The position numbers were made by a program, and so were the translations under genes. Positions 1 through 5,894 of a stretch of 6,339 bases of DNA are shown here, in pieces. Position 1 is the stretch's first letter. Every line of letters starts with the position of its first letter. The notes beneath the pieces are model-generated. The model worked only from the letters and a program-made list of their open reading frames with translations. It was not told the origin of the DNA and did no database searches. Source of the stretch: Calditrichota bacterium (GTDB lineage: Bacteria; Calditrichota; Calditrichia; RBG-13-44-9); the NCBI GenBank assembly GCA_016934605.1, contig JAFGSO010000291.1:1-6339 (forward strand). The letters are read 5' to 3'.

Positions 1-611
1 GATGCCAGCAGCGAGACAGATTCAAACAGCTCAAACCGAATCCCACCAGATACTCCATGACTCCAGCGATAGGCTCTTTCGTATCGCTCCAGAATATTTA
101 TATCCAGCGGAGAAAGATTCTGAGGTCTTTCTGTGGTCATTTTAGCCAGTGAAAACGTCATTTCACTATAAGGCAGGATTCGAACATTATTAAATTCATA
201 TCCATAGCCCAGTCGATTTCCAAAACCGAATCTTATAATTTCGGCTGTCAAATGACCCGGTTCGTCCAATTTTTTCCCCAGATCTGTTGAAATCCGGTTT
301 CCAAAAGCAAAATGCTCATCCAGGTCCACAACATAATCTCTGAATGCTTTTACACGACTGTATCCCAGTCTGATATCTCCTGAACCTGTTTTCTGAAAGT
401 CTCCTTCAAAATTTTTACGGTCCGGAGTAATATATCCGTATCCCACTTCAACAAAAGGTCTGACATCATTTCGCCAGGAAAATCCGGTGAAATTATCCCA
501 TGTTTTATCTTTATCCCATGTCGAAGCTGTTGAATCATTTGCATATAATACTGTCGGATCAAGAAAAAATAATATAGTCAGGAAGGCGGTTAGGCTAATA
601 AATGCTTTCAT
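1..611 (-). CDS. Exported beta-rich protein, probable outer-membrane barrel (3' end cut off by the window edge)
   Basis: An open frame starts at ATG 611-609 and runs without a stop to the left edge, giving 203 codons of an incomplete protein. GGAG at 622-619 lies 7 bases before the ATG and fixes the start. Residues 1-24 form a Sec signal peptide (MKAF then a hydrophobic run, cleavage likely after LYA before NDST). The mature part has no long hydrophobic helix. It is rich in Gly, aromatic and alternating polar/apolar stretches, such as RPFVEVGYGYI, GDIRLGYSR, IIRFGFGNRLGYGYEF and GGIRFELF. This is the pattern of amphipathic beta strands in an outer-membrane barrel. I do not recognise a specific family, and the C-terminal strand that would carry the Omp85 recognition signal is missing. 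It is divergent from the PAP2 gene. The export signal is well supported; the barrel assignment is inference. Confidence 0.75.
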   Translation of the reverse strand, partial: MKAFISLTAFLTILFFLDPTVLYANDSTASTWDKDKTWDNFTGFSWRNDVRPFVEVGYGYITPDRKNFEGDFQKTGSGDIRLGYSRVKAFRDYVVDLDEHFAFGNRISTDLGKKLDEPGHLTAEIIRFGFGNRLGYGYEFNNVRILPYSEMTFSLAKMTTERPQNLSPLDINILERYERAYRWSHGVSGGIRFELFESVSLLA

Positions 612-633
612 GATGTTGCTCCAATTTTTAATA

Positions 634-681
634 TTCTTGTTATGCGAAAATTTAAGAATGAATCCGGGTAAATAACAAGAA
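634..681. repeat. 10-bp perfect inverted repeat in the divergent intergenic region
   Basis: TTCTTGTTAT at 634-643 is exactly the reverse complement of ATAACAAGAA at 672-681, with 28 bases between the arms. The right arm contains the putative -35 of the leftward gene and the left arm lies at its expected transcription start, so the pair brackets that promoter. It could be a two-site operator. A transcribed hairpin is less likely, because the right arm would lie upstream of the predicted start of transcription. Confidence 0.4.
650..678 (-). promoter_or_regulatory. Possible sigma70-type promoter of the exported barrel gene
   Basis: On the minus strand TTGTTA (678-673) and TTAAAT (655-650) are separated by 17 bases. 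Each hexamer matches 4 of 6 consensus positions. Transcription would begin near 643, leaving a leader of about 30 bases before the ATG at 611. The region is AT-rich, so a chance match is possible. Confidence 0.3.
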
Positions 682-751
682 ATTACTCCGGGTGATAAGG
701 AGTTACGTATCTTTTAATTGTTTTGTTTTAAGATTTTCCGGATTATTTTAT

Positions 752-757
752 TATAAT
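752..757 (+). promoter_or_regulatory. TATAAT -10 element directly before the PAP2 gene
   Basis: A perfect TATAAT ends 6 bases before the ATG at 764. A weak -35 candidate, TTAAGA (728-733, 4 of 6), lies 18 bases upstream. If used, transcription would start at or next to the ATG itself, giving a leaderless message. This agrees with the lack of a Shine-Dalgarno site before 764. The surrounding sequence is very AT-rich, so confidence is limited. Confidence 0.35.
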
Positions 758-763
758 TTGGTC

Positions 764-1549
764 ATGGTTCAGAAAATAATAATCGTGTTATGCCTGATGC
801 TTACAGTCATTTCAGGCTATGCTCAGGATAAATTTTCTCTTACTCCTGAAAAAGATATCCCGATCCTGGGAGCAGGTTTTCTGGCAGGACTATCCGGCTA
901 TTTTCTGGAAAAAAAAGTTACCCCACCCACCGAAGTTGAAATTTTAAGACTTCATCCTGCCGACATAAACCGTTTTGACCGAAATGCCATTGACCATTAC
1001 TCGCAGAATGCCGAAAAACTCAGTGACATAACTGTCACGGCTGGAGTGCTGTTACCGGTAAGCCTGATGATCTTACCGGAAACTCGCCGTGAGAAAATCA
1101 CATTATCGGTTATGTATCTGGAAGTATTGTTTTTTGCCAATTCATTGCCGGCTCTGGGGAAAGGAATAATACGCCGGAAAAGACCTTATAACTATAATCC
1201 GGAAATACCGTTGAAGAAAAAACTTGAAGCCGAAGCCGTGAAGTCATTTTTCTCCAGGCACACCAGCAGCGCCTTTGCTTCCGCTACATTTTTTTTGATG
1301 ATCTATGGATCTTATTATCCTGAGTCGCCTTACCGAGAGGCAGTATGGATTTCTTCCCTGGCTCTGGCATCCCTCACCGGGTATCTGAGGTATGCTTCCG
1401 GAGAACATTTTCCGACCGATATTATGGCCGGTGCTGTTGTGGGGGCATGTACAGGATTTTTTGTGCCCTGGATACACCGGTTTAATTCTGAAAATAATAT
1501 TGGTCTGAATCTGCACCCCGGTAAAATATCACTGCAATTTTCGTTTTAA
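764..1549 (+). CDS. PAP2-family membrane phosphatase with signal peptide
   Basis: This is a 261-residue member of the type 2 phosphatidic acid phosphatase (PAP2) superfamily. Such enzymes remove phosphate from lipid phosphates (undecaprenyl pyrophosphate, phosphatidylglycerophosphate, lipid A) through a His nucleophile. All three catalytic motifs are visible: K133-x6-R140-P141, S164-R165-H166, and R209-x5-H215-x3-D219. Motif 2 is FSRHTS rather than the usual PSGH. Hydrophobic segments lie near residues 30-48, 89-105, 112-130, 169-185, 193-210 and 220-237. The frame is open back to GTG 692, but that start would put 24 residues before a good signal sequence (VQKIIIVLCLML, ending SGYAQD). ATG 764 is therefore preferred, although it has no ribosome site. 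The tail after the last membrane segment (GLNLHPGKISLQFSF) looks like a short beta hairpin ending in Phe. The substrate cannot be deduced. Confidence 0.88.
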   Translation: MVQKIIIVLCLMLTVISGYAQDKFSLTPEKDIPILGAGFLAGLSGYFLEKKVTPPTEVEILRLHPADINRFDRNAIDHYSQNAEKLSDITVTAGVLLPVSLMILPETRREKITLSVMYLEVLFFANSLPALGKGIIRRKRPYNYNPEIPLKKKLEAEAVKSFFSRHTSSAFASATFFLMIYGSYYPESPYREAVWISSLALASLTGYLRYASGEHFPTDIMAGAVVGACTGFFVPWIHRFNSENNIGLNLHPGKISLQFSF

Positions 1550-1550
1550 A

Positions 1551-1572
1551 GATGATATTTATTGATATCACC
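1551..1572 (-). terminator. Hairpin between convergent genes, possible weak terminator
   Basis: The 27-base gap between the stop of the PAP2 gene and the stop of the DUF4136 gene contains an 8-bp stem: arms 1551-1558 and 1565-1572 with a 6-base loop. All pairs form on the minus-strand transcript if one G-U wobble is allowed. The plus-strand version has one mismatch instead. Only TTT follows on the minus strand, so this is a poor intrinsic terminator. A second small stem (CCCGG 1571-1575 with CCGGG further right) overlaps the end of the DUF4136 gene. Confidence 0.3.
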
Positions 1573-1576
1573 CGGG

Positions 1577-2116
1577 CTACTGTACCGGGGGAGGGAATTT
1601 CGTAAATAATTCGGCTATTGCTTCAACCAGATGATGCCGGACATTCAGAGAACCTTTATTCCATGGTATATCGCTTGCCACCCCTCGCCATTTCAGCATC
1701 TGTTCGGAAATATCTACTATATCGATGACCAGCGAACCTTCGGGATAATAACTGACAGTCACATCCTCACCTGAGGCACCCCACCAGGGATGATACCCTC
1801 GAGAACTCTCCCAGTCCCTCACTTCCAATTTATTTTCGGATGCAACCCGTATAAAAACCGCGAAATCCGATTTTCCGTAATCTTTCAAGGTAAATCCTTT
1901 AGTTGATAGAATTCTGTTTATGGTGTCCTTGATAATTTTTCCCAGAAGTGGATTGGATTCAACCGATGCTTCGGACAGATCCAAATCGGCCCACGTGTAG
2001 GTTATATAGCTTCTAAAATTGACAGAACGGTCATAATCATACTGAATTCCAGAACCGGCACAGCCTGAAAGAAACAGAAAAACCGTAAGCATCAATTTTT
2101 TGAAACCATATTGCAT
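1577..2116 (-). CDS. DUF4136 domain lipoprotein
   Basis: The product is 179 residues if started at ATG 2116-2114. GAGG at 2125-2122 lies 5 bases before this ATG; the in-frame start at 2134 has no such site and would lengthen the signal peptide. Residues 1-18 are a lipoprotein signal (Lys-Lys then a hydrophobic stretch) ending in the lipobox L-S-G-C, with lipidated Cys19. The mature protein follows the DUF4136 pattern. It has YDYDRSVNFRSYITYTW near 26-42, SLVIDIVD near 128-135, then LKWRG near 141-145, and ends in FPPPVQ. The molecular function of the family is unknown; members are small periplasm-facing lipoproteins. Ser-Gly rather than Asp follows the lipidated Cys-Ala, so outer-membrane sorting would be expected by the enteric rule. 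It lies 89 bases after the PqiC-type gene on the same strand and could be its last operon member or separately transcribed. Confidence 0.85.
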   Translation of the reverse strand: MQYGFKKLMLTVFLFLSGCAGSGIQYDYDRSVNFRSYITYTWADLDLSEASVESNPLLGKIIKDTINRILSTKGFTLKDYGKSDFAVFIRVASENKLEVRDWESSRGYHPWWGASGEDVTVSYYPEGSLVIDIVDISEQMLKWRGVASDIPWNKGSLNVRHHLVEAIAELFTKFPPPVQ

Positions 2117-2167
2117 TGGAACCTCAAATAGCATTGCAGTCTTGGTTCAGTCAGGCGATGAAAGGAA

Positions 2168-2220
2168 CATGAAACCGTCCGAGCCGATTGAAACATATCA
2201 GCATTTTAACGGTTTCCATG
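2168..2220 (-). repeat. Inverted repeat at the end of the mla-type operon
   Basis: GAAACCGT at 2171-2178 is the exact reverse complement of ACGGTTTC at 2209-2216. With a one-base bulge at 2216 the stem can instead extend through CATG on both sides (2168-2171 with 2217-2220), giving 11 pairs. The loop is 30 bases. The right arm overlaps the final codons and stop of the PqiC-type gene. It could be a processing or attenuation structure between this gene and DUF4136, but the large loop and missing T-run do not fit a classical terminator. Confidence 0.3.
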
Positions 2221-2805
2221 AACTTTCGTTAACTCATCCGCCATCTCCCTGCTCAATATTTCCAGGGTATGGCTCATGGATTCTGCCAGGGAGTTATAAT
2301 TCAGTGAATCCGCTTCTCTGAATATTTCAGATCTGCGATGAACCACAGGCCGTTTGTCTTTTCCGCTCACAATCTGCCAGACTGCTACCAGCACAACTTT
2401 GGATTCCGTGTTCAGCTCGAACCGGCGAATTTCCAGGAATATGCGATAATCCAGATTAGTTACGGTCTGCCAGGGCAGAATAAAAACATGATCCGTTCCG
2501 ATTAACTGGCTGAGGTTTTCTGCCAGAATACGTGCCAGATTTTCCTGAAGTGGTTCTGCCCAGCGGTAAAATTCCGCCAGATTCAATTCATTGGCTGTTT
2601 TGTGAGAAACAATTTGCGGACGATTAAGGTATTCAGGAAATCTGATGGTACCGATACCGATACGAAGGGAATCAGGCCGGTCCTCCGGAGAATTCTTCTG
2701 AACGGTACTTGTCAGAATAAAAAAGCGCGAGGGCCGCGATCCGCCACAACCTTCCATCACTAAAATCAGGGCCAGCAAAGCAATAGTATACCAGTTTTTT
2801 TTCAT
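2206..2805 (-). CDS. PqiC-type ABC transport auxiliary lipoprotein
   Basis: The start is ATG 2805-2803, because GGAGG at 2815-2811 lies 5 bases upstream; the open frame back to 2868 overlaps the MCE gene and has no equivalent site. The 199-residue product has a lipoprotein signal (MKKNWYTIALLALIL) with Cys20 in V-M-E-G-C. The Glu before Gly-Cys is unusual but tolerable. RFFILTS near 27-33 is the family's first strand. FPEYLNRPQIV (56-66) and EFYRWAEPLQEN (about 78-89) are the hallmark motifs of the ABC_trans_aux / PqiC (YmbA) family. Known members are outer-membrane-anchored lipoproteins that cap MCE tunnels and link them to the outer membrane. The gene follows the MCE gene after 13 bases, so the two are almost certainly co-transcribed, and it probably acts as the outer-membrane docking part of this transporter. 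Confidence 0.9.
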   Translation of the reverse strand: MKKNWYTIALLALILVMEGCGGSRPSRFFILTSTVQKNSPEDRPDSLRIGIGTIRFPEYLNRPQIVSHKTANELNLAEFYRWAEPLQENLARILAENLSQLIGTDHVFILPWQTVTNLDYRIFLEIRRFELNTESKVVLVAVWQIVSGKDKRPVVHRRSEIFREADSLNYNSLAESMSHTLEILSREMADELTKVHGNR

Positions 2806-2818
2806 ATTCCCCTCCGAT

Positions 2819-3724
2819 TTAATCCTTTCCGAAAAAAATATCATTGGGATTCCGTTCCAGGTATTCAACCAGATTCCGGAATGAACGGGCGGTGAGCGAA
2901 AGCTCTTTCAGGGCACTGTGAAGGTCATAGCGATCTTCGGCGGCAATACCATCCATCCTCCGTACAAAAACTTCCATGGCAGCCAGGGTTTCAGTCATTT
3001 TTTGCGAGGATTCGACCAGTGACTGGATCATCTCGTCACTTCTTTCATCGAAGTTTGTAAACATCGTCTGGGCCCTCTGAAAAGCCTCGGTCATCTCAAT
3101 GATAGATTTCTCTAATTTAGGCGAACCTACCAGCGTATCAAAACTTTCCATGGATGAGATCAGTTTTTGGGATATTTCCTCAAAAGGAATATTTGCAATG
3201 GAAGTGAGAGTATGGGTAAGTGTCTGGACAATTTCTTCGCGCGGCGCAGGAACGGAGGGAATTTCCAGATAATTTTCATTTAATCCCAGACGAACGATTT
3301 CCGTCTCCGGAAAATAATCCATTTTGACATATAGCTGATTCAGAACCAGACTCTCAATATTCAACTGAGCTCGCAGTCCCCTATCCAGCAGAAACTTCAG
3401 ACGTTCCGCAGGAGACATATCCTGCAGATCGATTCCTATACCTTTGATGACATCGGTATAATTTTCGATAAGTACTTCTACATAAAAATTACCCTTTTTA
3501 TCGAAAATGGGAGTAATCTGTTCAACGTAACCGATCTCAACTCCGCGTAATTTTACCGGAGAACCCACCTCCAGCCCATTTACCGAGCCGCGGAAATAAA
3601 TTACATATTCATATTTATCGGCAAAGAACCTGGCCGTTCCGAAAACTACGAATACCACCACTATCAGAATAACCGCACCCAGGACAAAAGCACCGACAAT
3701 TTTTGGACTTGTTTCGATTTTCAT
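2819..3724 (-). CDS. mlaD: MlaD/PqiB-like MCE-domain protein, inner-membrane anchored
   Basis: This 301-residue protein has one N-terminal membrane helix (about 9-29) and one MCE domain (about 38-120). The core motif reads SVNGLEVGSPVKLRGVEIG at 47-65. MCE proteins form hexameric rings in the periplasm that pass phospholipids between the ABC permease and the outer membrane. After the domain come LRAQLNIESLVLNQLYV (117-133) and a long, probably helical C-terminal part (about 165-290). The protein ends in YLERNPNDIFFGKD. The GLRAQL region and the ERNPxxxxFGK tail resemble PqiB-type MCE proteins more than the short E. coli MlaD, which fits the adjacent PqiC-type lipoprotein. The start codon overlaps the mlaF stop as ATGA (3724-3721), and GGGAG at 3734-3730 is 5 bases upstream, so translation is likely coupled to mlaF. 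The mlaD symbol is by family and position, not strict orthology. Confidence 0.92.
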   Translation of the reverse strand: MKIETSPKIVGAFVLGAVILIVVVFVVFGTARFFADKYEYVIYFRGSVNGLEVGSPVKLRGVEIGYVEQITPIFDKKGNFYVEVLIENYTDVIKGIGIDLQDMSPAERLKFLLDRGLRAQLNIESLVLNQLYVKMDYFPETEIVRLGLNENYLEIPSVPAPREEIVQTLTHTLTSIANIPFEEISQKLISSMESFDTLVGSPKLEKSIIEMTEAFQRAQTMFTNFDERSDEMIQSLVESSQKMTETLAAMEVFVRRMDGIAAEDRYDLHSALKELSLTARSFRNLVEYLERNPNDIFFGKD

Positions 3725-4485
3725 TTATTCTCCCGGTTAAAAAACTCAGAAACTCTGGAATTCGGAGGATGATCCCTCAGGTCGGCAGGAACACCCATTC
3801 CTGTAATGGTTTTTTCTTCTGAATCGAGGAAAATGACGGTATCGCCAATGGCGAATATGCTATCCAGTTCATGGGAAACAACCACTACGGTAGTCCCCAG
3901 ATTATCCCGCAATTGTTTAATAAGGCTGTCAAGACGCTGGGAGTTAACCGGATCCAATCCGGCGGTTGGTTCATCAAACAAGAAAATGTCGGGATCGAGA
4001 GCCATTGCACGTGCCAGACCGGCCCGTTTACGCATTCCCCCGCTGATATCCGAAGGATAATAGTCCTGATAACCAGCCAGACCTACCAGAGCCAATTTGA
4101 ATTCAACAATATGTCTGATTTCCGATTGATCATAGTCAGTAAAATTTTCCAGCAAAATAGCGATATTTTCTCCCAGGGTCAGTGAACTCCATAAGGCAGC
4201 GCTTTGATACAGGATCCCCATACGGCGTTGCAGAGCTTTCTGTTCCTGCGGAAGCATATCCCATAAATTACGATCGTGATAAAAAATTTTTCCGTTAACC
4301 GGTTTCATCAATCCGATAAGATGCCTGAGCAGAGTACTTTTTCCGGATCCGCTGCTTCCCGCAATCATAAATATCTCGCCCTTTCTGATTTCAAAATTAA
4401 GATTTTTTTGAATCAGGAAGTTATTATAACGCATTTCGAGATCTTGTACTTTTACATGAACGGCAGTGTCATTCTGATCAGGCAT
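3721..4485 (-). CDS. mlaF: MlaF-type ABC transporter ATPase
   Basis: This 254-residue ATP-binding subunit drives the MlaE permease from the cytoplasm. Every ABC motif is present: Walker A GSSGSGKST (43-51), Q-loop Gln94 in ILYQS, signature ISGGM (137-141) followed by RKRAGLARA, Walker B IFLFDEP with Asp161/Glu162, D-loop AGLDP, and H-loop His195 in VVVSHE. The signature with Met-Arg-Lys-Arg and the DEPTAGLDPV stretch are characteristic of the MlaF / MCE-associated ATPase branch. Length is normal for the family (about 250-270). ATG 4485-4483 has AAGG a few bases upstream, a modest ribosome site. It follows mlaE after 55 bases and its stop overlaps the MCE gene start by 4 bases. The catalytic residues are intact, so the subunit should be active. 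Confidence 0.95.
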   Translation of the reverse strand: MPDQNDTAVHVKVQDLEMRYNNFLIQKNLNFEIRKGEIFMIAGSSGSGKSTLLRHLIGLMKPVNGKIFYHDRNLWDMLPQEQKALQRRMGILYQSAALWSSLTLGENIAILLENFTDYDQSEIRHIVEFKLALVGLAGYQDYYPSDISGGMRKRAGLARAMALDPDIFLFDEPTAGLDPVNSQRLDSLIKQLRDNLGTTVVVVSHELDSIFAIGDTVIFLDSEEKTITGMGVPADLRDHPPNSRVSEFFNRENK

Positions 4486-4540
4486 AACACCTTTGCAATA
4501 ATGGTTAAATTCGTTCCGTCAAATTAACTTCATTGTGAAC

Positions 4541-5692
4541 TTACCATCCCAGTACCGTATAGATATAAGTTGTAACAGCGCTGGCCACTATAATAAATAC
4601 AATCCCGGTTACCACTGCGGAGGTTGTCGCCTTTCCCACGGCGGAAGCACTTCTTCCGCTCTGCAGCCCTCTCATGCAACCGGCGGTGGCTACCAGTGCC
4701 CCATAAATAAATGCTTTTAATAAGCCCAGAAGAAAATGTTGCGGATTAAGAGCGCTTCTGGTCTGCTCAAAATACTGGAGAAAAGAGAGATCTAACATGG
4801 CCCAGCCAACCAGAGCTCCTCCCATTATACCAAGGAAATCTGCATAAAGCGCCAGAGGGGGCAGCATGATGGTCAGGGCCAGGAATCGGGGGAGCACCAG
4901 GTATTCCATGGGTTCGAATCCAAAGGTCTTCAGGGCATCAATCTCCTGATTTACCATCATGGTTCCCAGCTGAGCCGCGAACGCTGCACCGCTCCGACCT
5001 GTTATAATAATTGCGGTCATCAGCGCCCCCATTTCCCGGGTCATGGCGATTCCAACCAGATTTGCGACATAGATCTGAGCACCAAATTGAGTGAGCTGTA
5101 CTGCTCCCACAAAAGCCATGATGACACCCACCAGAAAGCTGATAAGCGATACGATGGGCAGTGCATTAGCTCCCGAATCCTGCAGGAAGAACCACACATC
5201 AGAGACTCTGAATCTGGCTTTGCCTCTGAGAAAATTGAAAAGCCCAATGAAAAGTGCACCGATAAAATCCAGCATGCGCACCGTCTCGGTTGTAACATCG
5301 AGAGATACTTCGCCGATTTTTGACAGGAATGTTTCATCCAGTGATTCAGGCTCTGCGGATTCCCGCCCTCGTGAGGTTTCGGCTAAATTTAATAACCGGG
5401 GAATCCCGCGGGGAAAAGACTGCAGAACCGTCTCTACTTCATACTGTTTTGCCAGATTCTGTATTTTCCACAAATGAGCTACGAGACGGGTATCCCATGA
5501 AGTTATATCCGAGCCGTTTATGGTAACCGACCGCAAATCAAAGTGTTTTTTCAGCATCTTCAGAAAATCAGCCAGTATGTCAGTCTTTGGAGGATTTTTC
5601 CAGTCTCCCTTAAGAATAACGGATAGAGTGTCCTCTTGGAGCTGTTCCCAGCTGATGCTTCCGGATGGCTTATTTTCACCATTCCTGTTCAT
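4541..5692 (-). CDS. mlaE: MlaE-type permease with N-terminal STAS-like domain
   Basis: This is a 383-residue inner-membrane permease, roughly 120 residues longer than stand-alone MlaE. The C-terminal part (about 130-383) is a complete MlaE domain. It shows several hydrophobic helices, TREMGALMTAIIITGRSG at 218-235, AAQLGTM at 239-245, QEIDALKTFGFEP at 249-261 and LVLPR at 265-269. These are the conserved cytoplasmic coupling region and the substrate-path helices. Residues about 20-105 look like a STAS domain, the fold of MlaB: LSVILKGDW begins it, and SWDTRLVAHLW contains Asp67-Thr68 where STAS proteins often carry a D-S/T motif. The fusion would supply the MlaB role in cis, and no separate mlaB is seen. 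GAGG at 5703-5700 lies 7 bases before ATG 5692. The upstream small ORF ends inside this start codon. Confidence 0.93.
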   Translation of the reverse strand: MNRNGENKPSGSISWEQLQEDTLSVILKGDWKNPPKTDILADFLKMLKKHFDLRSVTINGSDITSWDTRLVAHLWKIQNLAKQYEVETVLQSFPRGIPRLLNLAETSRGRESAEPESLDETFLSKIGEVSLDVTTETVRMLDFIGALFIGLFNFLRGKARFRVSDVWFFLQDSGANALPIVSLISFLVGVIMAFVGAVQLTQFGAQIYVANLVGIAMTREMGALMTAIIITGRSGAAFAAQLGTMMVNQEIDALKTFGFEPMEYLVLPRFLALTIMLPPLALYADFLGIMGGALVGWAMLDLSFLQYFEQTRSALNPQHFLLGLLKAFIYGALVATAGCMRGLQSGRSASAVGKATTSAVVTGIVFIIVASAVTTYIYTVLGW

Positions 5693-5823
5693 GTAGATAC
5701 CTCAGCTTCCATAGTTAAATAATAAAGAATTTTATGGAATCTGGCAAAATATTTCAATGCTGTGGCTATCGCATTTTGAACCAGCAATCGGGTCCGGAAG
5801 AAATAAGATGTTTCATTACACAT
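5689..5823 (-). CDS. Possible 44-residue small protein coupled to mlaE
   Basis: From ATG 5823-5821 a 44-codon frame runs to a TGA that overlaps the mlaE ATG as ATGA (5692-5689). GGAGG at 5832-5828 lies 4 bases before the ATG, and the predicted transcription start near 5859 gives a leader of about 36 bases. The frame is open back to an ATG at 5880, but that codon sits inside the promoter spacer and cannot be on the transcript. The peptide starts MCNETSYFFR. Its middle (TRLLVQNAIATALKYFARFH) is basic, aromatic and could form an amphipathic helix; there is no clear membrane segment or signal peptide. I recognise no family. It could be a small partner protein, a leader peptide that sets mlaE translation, or a chance frame. 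The combined promoter, ribosome site and overlap favour translation, but no homology can be claimed. Confidence 0.45.
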   Translation of the reverse strand: MCNETSYFFRTRLLVQNAIATALKYFARFHKILYYLTMEAEVST

Positions 5824-5865
5824 CAATCCTCCGTTCTCGCAGTTTGCCAGAAGAAGCCCTCTAAG

Positions 5866-5894
5866 ATTATAATACCTCAACCGTCTGATATCAA
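5866..5894 (-). promoter_or_regulatory. Strong sigma70-type promoter of the mla-type operon
   Basis: On the minus strand TTGATA (5894-5889) and TATAAT (5871-5866) are separated by exactly 17 bases. Together they match 11 of 12 consensus positions. The expected transcription start is 5860-5859, an A or G. The leader is about 36 bases to the small ORF and about 167 bases to mlaE. This is the best promoter in the window and should drive mlaE, mlaF, the MCE gene and the PqiC-type gene. Confidence 0.75.

Noticed and set aside
692..763. GTG start at 692 for the PAP2 gene
   Set aside because: It would place 24 residues in front of a normal signal peptide. No good ribosome site precedes it.
2806..2868. 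Longer start of the PqiC-type lipoprotein at 2868
   Set aside because: It would overlap the end of the MCE gene and bury the lipoprotein signal. GGAGG sits correctly only for ATG 2805.
3806..4527. Several plus-strand frames opposite mlaF
   Set aside because: They are antisense shadows of a gene whose full set of ABC motifs is intact. They have no family resemblance of their own.
4486..4540. Possible internal promoter (TTGACG) and imperfect repeat GTTAA...TTAAC between mlaE and mlaF
   Set aside because: No acceptable -10 lies at the right distance and the repeat has a mismatch. The gap is short and consistent with a single operon.
5824..5880. Upstream extension of the small ORF to ATG 5880
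   Set aside because: That ATG lies between the -35 and -10 elements, upstream of the predicted transcription start, and it has no separate ribosome site.
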